Shown: piece after piece, positions 25,779-29,799 of the stretch | Layout: every line of letters starts with the position of its first letter | How positions within the stretch are numbered: position 1 is the stretch's first letter | DNA from: CAZDQL01 sp964507325 | GTDB taxonomy: Bacteria > Planctomycetota > UBA1135 > GCA-002686595 | NCBI GenBank assembly: GCA_964507325.1 | Contig: CAZDQL010000079.1 | Coordinates: 1 to 29,799 of the forward strand | Length of the DNA stretch: 29,799 nucleotides | Reading direction: 5' to 3' | Notes under the pieces: model-generated | What the model was told of the DNA's origin: nothing | The model's input: only the letters and a program-made list of their open reading frames with translations | Database searches by the model: none | Position numbers and translations under genes: made by a program

Positions 25779-27080
25779 TCAGAGCGCGATCCGCCGCAGC
25801 ACCAACGGCGCCGGCTCGCGTCCCGTGTCGAAGGCGATCGCGCCGCGCAGCTCCCCCATGGCGGCCGCGAGGCCGCGCTCCCCCTGGTGGTGGATCTCCG
25901 CCAGGGGCGCCCCCGCCTCGATCTCGCGGCCCGAGCGCGCCAGCCAGCGCACCCCCACCGCCGGGTCGATCCCGACCCCCGCGGCGATCCGACCGCCTCC
26001 GAGCACCGCCGCCGCCCGACCGATGGCGCGGCAGTCGACCACGTCCAGCACACCGCTGGCGGGAGAGCACAGGAGCGTCGTCGTCGCAGCGCGCGGCAGG
26101 CGCTCCGGGGCTTCGATCGCGCGCGCGTCGCCCCCCTGGCAGGCGACCATGCGCGCGAGGGCATCGCGCGCTTCACCGCCGTCGAGGCTCTCGGCGATGC
26201 GCGCGTGGCCCTGCTCCTGGCTGCCCGCGAGACCCGCTGCGCAGAGCAGCTCCGCACCCTGGGCCAGGACGAGCTCGCGCAGGTCGGCGGGGCCCTCGCC
26301 GCGCAGGCACTGGATCACCTCGACCACCTCCAGGGCGTGACCGACCGCCTCCCCCAGCGGCTCCTCCATCGAGGTCTGCAGGACCACCGCGGGCAAACCG
26401 AAGCGCGCCGCCAGGGCCAGCATGGTGCGCGCCAGCTCGGCGCCCCGCTCCGGATCCTGGATGAAGGCGCCGGAGCCGAATTTGACGTCCAGGACCAGGG
26501 CGTCGAGCCCCTCCGCCAGCTTCTTGGAGAGGATCGAGCTGGCGATCAGGGGCTCCGATTCGACCAATCCGGTCGCGTCCCGCAGGGCGTAGAGCTTGCG
26601 GTCGGCGGGCACCAGCTCCCCGCTCTGGGCCGCGATGGCGCACCCCGCCTTGCGCACGATCTTCCGCAGCTCCTCCAGGGAGAGGTCCACCCGCGTCCCC
26701 GGGATCGACTCCAGCTTGTCTAGGGTGCCGCCGGTGTGACCCAGGCCGCGGCCCGACACCATCGGCACCGCGGCTCCGCAGGCGGCCAGCGCCGGGGCCA
26801 GGGCCAGGGAGACCTTGTCCCCCACCCCGCCGGTGGAGTGCTTGTCCACCACCGGGCGATCGAGGTCCCAGCTCAGGCTGGCGCCGGACTCGAGCATGGC
26901 GCGGGTCCAGCGCTCGAGCTCGTCGGGTTCCATCCCGCGCTCGAAGATCGTCGCGAGCAGGGCGGTGGCCACCGGATCGGAGATCTCCTCCGCGACGTAG
27001 CCCCCCATGAAGGCGCGCACCTGCTCGTCGCTCAGGGGGGCGCCTTCGCGCTTGGAGCGGATGATGTCGCGGGGGTCCAT
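25779..27080 (-). CDS. deoA: Thymidine (pyrimidine-nucleoside) phosphorylase
   Basis: The 433-aa cytoplasmic enzyme cleaves thymidine or other pyrimidine nucleosides with phosphate to base and (deoxy)ribose-1-phosphate. The phosphate and pyrimidine-site motifs are intact: VVDKHSTGGVGDKVSL (77-92), SGRGLGHTGGTLDKLESI (109-126), and the conserved lysine segment ILSKKLAEGLDALVLDVKFG. A C-terminal PYNP-type domain follows. Length and gapless alignment to the family suggest full function. Whether it is thymidine-specific (deoA) or a general pyrimidine phosphorylase (pdp) cannot be settled. Its ATG overlaps the deoB stop as TGATG, so it is the last gene of a three-gene unit. Confidence 0.93.
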   Translation of the reverse strand: MDPRDIIRSKREGAPLSDEQVRAFMGGYVAEEISDPVATALLATIFERGMEPDELERWTRAMLESGASLSWDLDRPVVDKHSTGGVGDKVSLALAPALAACGAAVPMVSGRGLGHTGGTLDKLESIPGTRVDLSLEELRKIVRKAGCAIAAQSGELVPADRKLYALRDATGLVESEPLIASSILSKKLAEGLDALVLDVKFGSGAFIQDPERGAELARTMLALAARFGLPAVVLQTSMEEPLGEAVGHALEVVEVIQCLRGEGPADLRELVLAQGAELLCAAGLAGSQEQGHARIAESLDGGEARDALARMVACQGGDARAIEAPERLPRAATTTLLCSPASGVLDVVDCRAIGRAAAVLGGGRIAAGVGIDPAVGVRWLARSGREIEAGAPLAEIHHQGERGLAAAMGELRGAIAFDTGREPAPLVLRRIAL

Positions 27081-28252
27081 CAGGCTTCGATCTCTCCGAG
27101 GAACGAGCGACCGGGGGCGGTGGGCTCGAGGCCGAAGGCCTCCTCCACGCTGGCTCCCAGGTCGGCGAAGCTCGCGCGGGTGCCGAGGTCGACCCCCGCG
27201 CGCACCCCCGGCCCGAGGGCCAGGATCGGCACGTACTCGCGGGTGTGGTCGGTCCCGGGGGCGTGGGTGGGGTCGGTGCCGTGGTCGGCGGTGAGCAGGA
27301 CCAGGTCGCGGGGGCGCAGGGACTCCTCGAGAGTCGCCAGGTCGCGGTCGAAGGCCTCCAGAGCCTCGCGATAGCCGCTGGGATCGCGGCGGTGCCCGTA
27401 GAGGGAGTCGAAGTCGATCAGGTTGACGAAGACCAGGCCGCCGGCGAGCTCGCGCGCCAGTGCGCGGGTGTGCTCCATCCCGTCGCGGTTCCCCTCGCTG
27501 TGCACGCTGCGCGAGATCCCGCGCCCGGCGAAGATATCGTCGATCTTGCCCACGGCGACCACCTCGATCCCCGCGGCCACCAGACGATCGAGGGTCGTCG
27601 GGCGCGGCGGCGGCAGGGAGTAGTCGCGGCGGTCGTAGGTGCGCGTGAAGGTCCCCGGCTCACCGACGAAGGGCCGCGCGATGACGCGCCCCACCCCGAG
27701 CGGGTCGAGCAGGTCGCGGGCGGCTTCACAGATCGCGTAGAGCCGCTCCAGGCCGAAGTGCTCGGCGTGGCAGGCGACCTGGAAGACGCTGTCGGCGCTG
27801 GTGTAGACGATCGGGCGGCCGGTGCGCAGGTGCTCTTCCCCCAGCCGCGCGATCACCTCGGTCCCCGACGCGGGGGCGTTCTCCAGCCAGCCGGGGAGGT
27901 CGTTGCGCTCGCACCACTCCCCGAGCAGCGTCTCGTCGAACCCCCGGGGGAAGGTCGGGAAGGGGTGGTCGAGGGGGCAGTTCATCAGCTCCCAGTGCCC
28001 GGTGGGGGTGTCCTTGCCGGGTGAGGTCTCCGCCATGCGCCCGAAAGCGCCGGTGGGAGCCTCGGGGCAGGAGAGCCCGGCGACCCCTGCGATGCAGCCC
28101 AACCCCGCCTCGATCATCCGCGGCGCGTCGAGCCCGCCGGTGGCGGCGACCAGGTGGTCCAGGGTGTGGGCGCCCGCGTCCCCGAAATCCCCGGCGTCGG
28201 GCAACGCTCCGACACCCAGGGAGTCCAGCACGAGGAGGAATACGCGGCGCAC
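27080..28252 (-). CDS. deoB: Phosphopentomutase
   Basis: The 390-aa enzyme interconverts (deoxy)ribose-1-phosphate and -5-phosphate, the step after PNP and DeoA. It belongs to the alkaline phosphatase superfamily with two metal ions: FLLVLDSLGVGALPDAGDFG at the N-terminus (Asp10 as ligand), DTPTGHWELM (81-90) carrying the phosphorylated threonine region, and LLTADHGTDPTHAPGTDHTR toward the C-terminus with the clustered Asp/His ligands. The start is GTG at 28252, giving RRVFLLVLDSLG as in homologs; the frame is open upstream to 28603 but that part is Arg/Ser-rich shadow sequence. GGGGATAGG upstream can serve as the ribosome site. Seven nt separate it from the preceding small gene. Confidence 0.95.
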   Translation of the reverse strand: MRRVFLLVLDSLGVGALPDAGDFGDAGAHTLDHLVAATGGLDAPRMIEAGLGCIAGVAGLSCPEAPTGAFGRMAETSPGKDTPTGHWELMNCPLDHPFPTFPRGFDETLLGEWCERNDLPGWLENAPASGTEVIARLGEEHLRTGRPIVYTSADSVFQVACHAEHFGLERLYAICEAARDLLDPLGVGRVIARPFVGEPGTFTRTYDRRDYSLPPPRPTTLDRLVAAGIEVVAVGKIDDIFAGRGISRSVHSEGNRDGMEHTRALARELAGGLVFVNLIDFDSLYGHRRDPSGYREALEAFDRDLATLEESLRPRDLVLLTADHGTDPTHAPGTDHTREYVPILALGPGVRAGVDLGTRASFADLGASVEEAFGLEPTAPGRSFLGEIEA

Positions 28253-28259
28253 GGCGAGC

Positions 28260-28484
28260 CTATCCCCGTAGCACCGTGGCGATGCGCTGGTCGACCCCCT
28301 CCTCCAACTCCTCGACCCACTCCTCGCTGAAATCGCGCTCGAGCAGGTCCCGCTCCGAGAACTCCCAGCGGCCCGTGCCCGGGTCGAAGTCGAACTGGTA
28401 GGCGTAGTCGCCCCCGTCCTCCTCCGTGACGGTGACGGTGACGATGTGGTTCTCGGGGTCGAGGTCGATCTGCCAGGAGGCCAT
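28260..28484 (-). CDS. Small acidic hypothetical protein heading the deo operon
   Basis: The 74-aa product from the ATG at 28484 has a natural-looking composition, unlike out-of-frame translation: SWQIDLDPENHIVTVTVTEE, DGGDYAYQFDFDPGTGRWEF, then many Glu/Asp and ending IATVLRG. It is strongly acidic, without signal peptide or membrane segment. It may fold as a small beta-sheet with a C-terminal helix (inference). It lies 7 nt upstream of the deoB start and is thus probably co-transcribed with deoB and deoA. I do not recognise the family. No Shine-Dalgarno is obvious. Confidence 0.62.
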   Translation of the reverse strand: MASWQIDLDPENHIVTVTVTEEDGGDYAYQFDFDPGTGRWEFSERDLLERDFSEEWVEELEEGVDQRIATVLRG

Positions 28485-28568
28485 GTTCGTGGGGTGGGTC
28501 GTCGGACGGCGGGCGTGCAGGATAGCGGGCTGGCGGCGCGGCGGTAGGATGGGCGCCTCCTCCTCGCC

Positions 28569-29738
28569 ATGCGGCGCCTCCTCCCGATCACCCTGCCCCT
28601 CATCGCGCTCCTCGTCTCCTGCGGAACTTGGCGTCGGGCAGGGACCTACGACGGTTGGTCCCTGTACGAACTACGGGACCAGGCGGTCTCCCCCGACCTC
28701 TTCGAGGCGGCCTTCGAGCCCGCCTTCGCCGCCGTCGAAGCGCGCCTGGGTCCCTTCCAGAGCGAGGTGGCGGTCCACGCTTGGGAGGGCGCGGTGAAAC
28801 TCGCCGACGACGGTCTCTCCCGCGCGCCGGTGGCGGCCGAGGCGGGGATCACCCAGGTCCCCGGAATCGGCCCCGCGCGCATCCAGGCCTACCACAGCCG
28901 CGGGGGTGGCGCGTGGAACCGCTCCGGCATCTTCATCGGCGCGGCGGAGGTGGGGACCGCCGTGCACGAGCTCGTCCACGCCCGCCTGGCCGAGGTGGAC
29001 CGGCCCGTGCCCCTGTGGTTTGAGGAAGGACTGGCGAGCCTCCTCGGCGACGGCGCCCTGGTGCGCGCGGAGGGGGAGGGGGGCGAGCCGCGCTGGGTGG
29101 TCGACGGCCTGGCCTGCTGGCCCCTGCGCGAGTTGCGCGAAGAGGGGCTCGACGACGAGGCCCTGGCGCGTCTCCTCGACCTCGAGGCCAGTGACGGCCT
29201 TTCCGTGCGCGACAACGTGCTGGTGCACTTCGTCGGCTGGGCGGTGGTCTTCGACCTGTACCGGAAGAGCGGCGCTGTGGAGTGGGAGCGGTGGCTCGAC
29301 GAGCTCGAGGACAGTCCACTGCACGTCGTACGACGGCACCTGAAGAGGACCCTCGCCGCGGGCACCGAGCTCGCCTGGCTCGAGCGCCTGAACCACCCCG
29401 ACCCGGCGATCCGCCTGGCCACCGCCAAGGGCTCCTGGAAGCTGCGCTCCCCGGCGGTGCTGCAGCGGCTCTTGCGGCGGCTGGAGGTGGAGCGCGACCC
29501 GGAGGTGCGCGTGGGCTTGGCGGTGAACTCCTTGGCGGCGGCGGGGGAGCTCACTCTCCCTTGGCGGCGCTGGCGTGCGATCGAGGAGACGGTGGAGGAG
29601 GTGCTCCGCGATGCGCGTCTCGCCGATCCGCGGGAGGAGCGCGCTGCCCGGAACCTGAGCCGGGGCTACCGCCTGGGGGACGAGCGAGGTGAGGCGCAGG
29701 AGGCGCTGCGCGAGTTGGCGCGCTTCTGGGAGGAGTAG
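28569..29738 (+). CDS. Zincin-like lipoprotein (HExxH) with C-terminal HEAT-like repeats
   Basis: The 389-aa product has lipobox LLVSC (Cys18). The zinc-protease motif HELVH (133-137, in TAVHELVHARL) is followed about 15 residues later by LWFEEGLASLLGDGAL, whose Glu (152 or 153) is the expected third ligand of a gluzincin of the MA clan. Residues ~270-340 resemble HEAT-type repeats (HPDPAIRLATAKGSWKLRSP, RDPEVRVGLAVNSLAA). The role is probably an envelope peptidase or peptidase-like scaffold; the substrate is unknown. It is divergent from the small acidic gene (84-nt gap). The coding sequence ends 6 nt before the poly-G block at the window end. Confidence 0.78.
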   Translation: MRRLLPITLPLIALLVSCGTWRRAGTYDGWSLYELRDQAVSPDLFEAAFEPAFAAVEARLGPFQSEVAVHAWEGAVKLADDGLSRAPVAAEAGITQVPGIGPARIQAYHSRGGGAWNRSGIFIGAAEVGTAVHELVHARLAEVDRPVPLWFEEGLASLLGDGALVRAEGEGGEPRWVVDGLACWPLRELREEGLDDEALARLLDLEASDGLSVRDNVLVHFVGWAVVFDLYRKSGAVEWERWLDELEDSPLHVVRRHLKRTLAAGTELAWLERLNHPDPAIRLATAKGSWKLRSPAVLQRLLRRLEVERDPEVRVGLAVNSLAAAGELTLPWRRWRAIEETVEEVLRDARLADPREERAARNLSRGYRLGDERGEAQEALRELARFWEE

Positions 29739-29744
29739 CGGGTC

Positions 29745-29799
<55 letters not shown>

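Overview
The window is GC-rich, with genes on both strands. It reads as a member of the Planctomycetota, probably one of the unclassified lineages near Saltatorellus/Rohdeia. The evidence is a secreted FG-GAP repeat protein ending in the characteristic 'NYCGPAVPNSNGLPAEI' module, a sigma factor fused to a membrane anchor and carboxypeptidase-regulatory-like domains, a DUF5060 glycoside-hydrolase-like protein, a C_GCAxxG_C_C protein, and a transposase remnant of a type common in that phylum. TGA is used as an ordinary stop by many genes here. The taxonomic placement comes from family recognition and was not computed.

Layout. Positions 1-9907 are one long minus-strand series: ECF-type sigma factor with a huge extracytoplasmic part, CNT nucleoside transporter, purine nucleoside phosphorylase, a Calx-beta-like protein and the FG-GAP protein. 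On the plus strand at 10109-11410 lies an exported DUF2092-like/thioredoxin-fold protein whose frame is crossed by an in-frame TGA exactly at the nucleophilic cysteine position of the CxxC motif. A convergent secreted lyase-like protein follows, then a DEAD-box helicase and a radical SAM protein with a C-terminal STAS-like domain. After these come a Tat-exported TIM-barrel isomerase-like protein (minus) and a PD40 propeller protein (plus). A hybrid histidine kinase split by a one-base homopolymer frameshift lies at 18864-20845. Next is a scar in which a transposase remnant abuts a truncated, amber-containing C_GCAxxG_C_C pseudogene. The remainder holds a nitrilase-family amidohydrolase with a DUF1805 gene, a DUF5060 protein, a lipoprotein, a deoB-deoA operon led by a small acidic protein, and a zincin-like lipoprotein. 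The window ends in a poly-G/poly-C block that looks like an assembly artefact.

How the genes work together. Nucleoside salvage is the clearest theme, split between two loci. NupC-type uptake plus PNP (5284-6681 and 4490-5284) and DeoB plus DeoA (27080-28252 and 25779-27080) together take up nucleosides, cleave them to (deoxy)ribose-1-phosphate and convert that to the 5-phosphate. Both pairs are joined by the same TGATG stop/start overlap. Many other products are exported (Sec, Tat and lipoprotein signals), which fits a planctomycete with a large cell-surface and polysaccharide-related repertoire.

The most notable signals are the probable selenocysteine protein at 10109-11410 with a SECIS-like hairpin 14 nt after its UGA, the membrane-tethered sigma factor, an in-frame tandem duplication of a substrate-site segment in the nucleoside transporter, and the radical SAM-STAS fusion.
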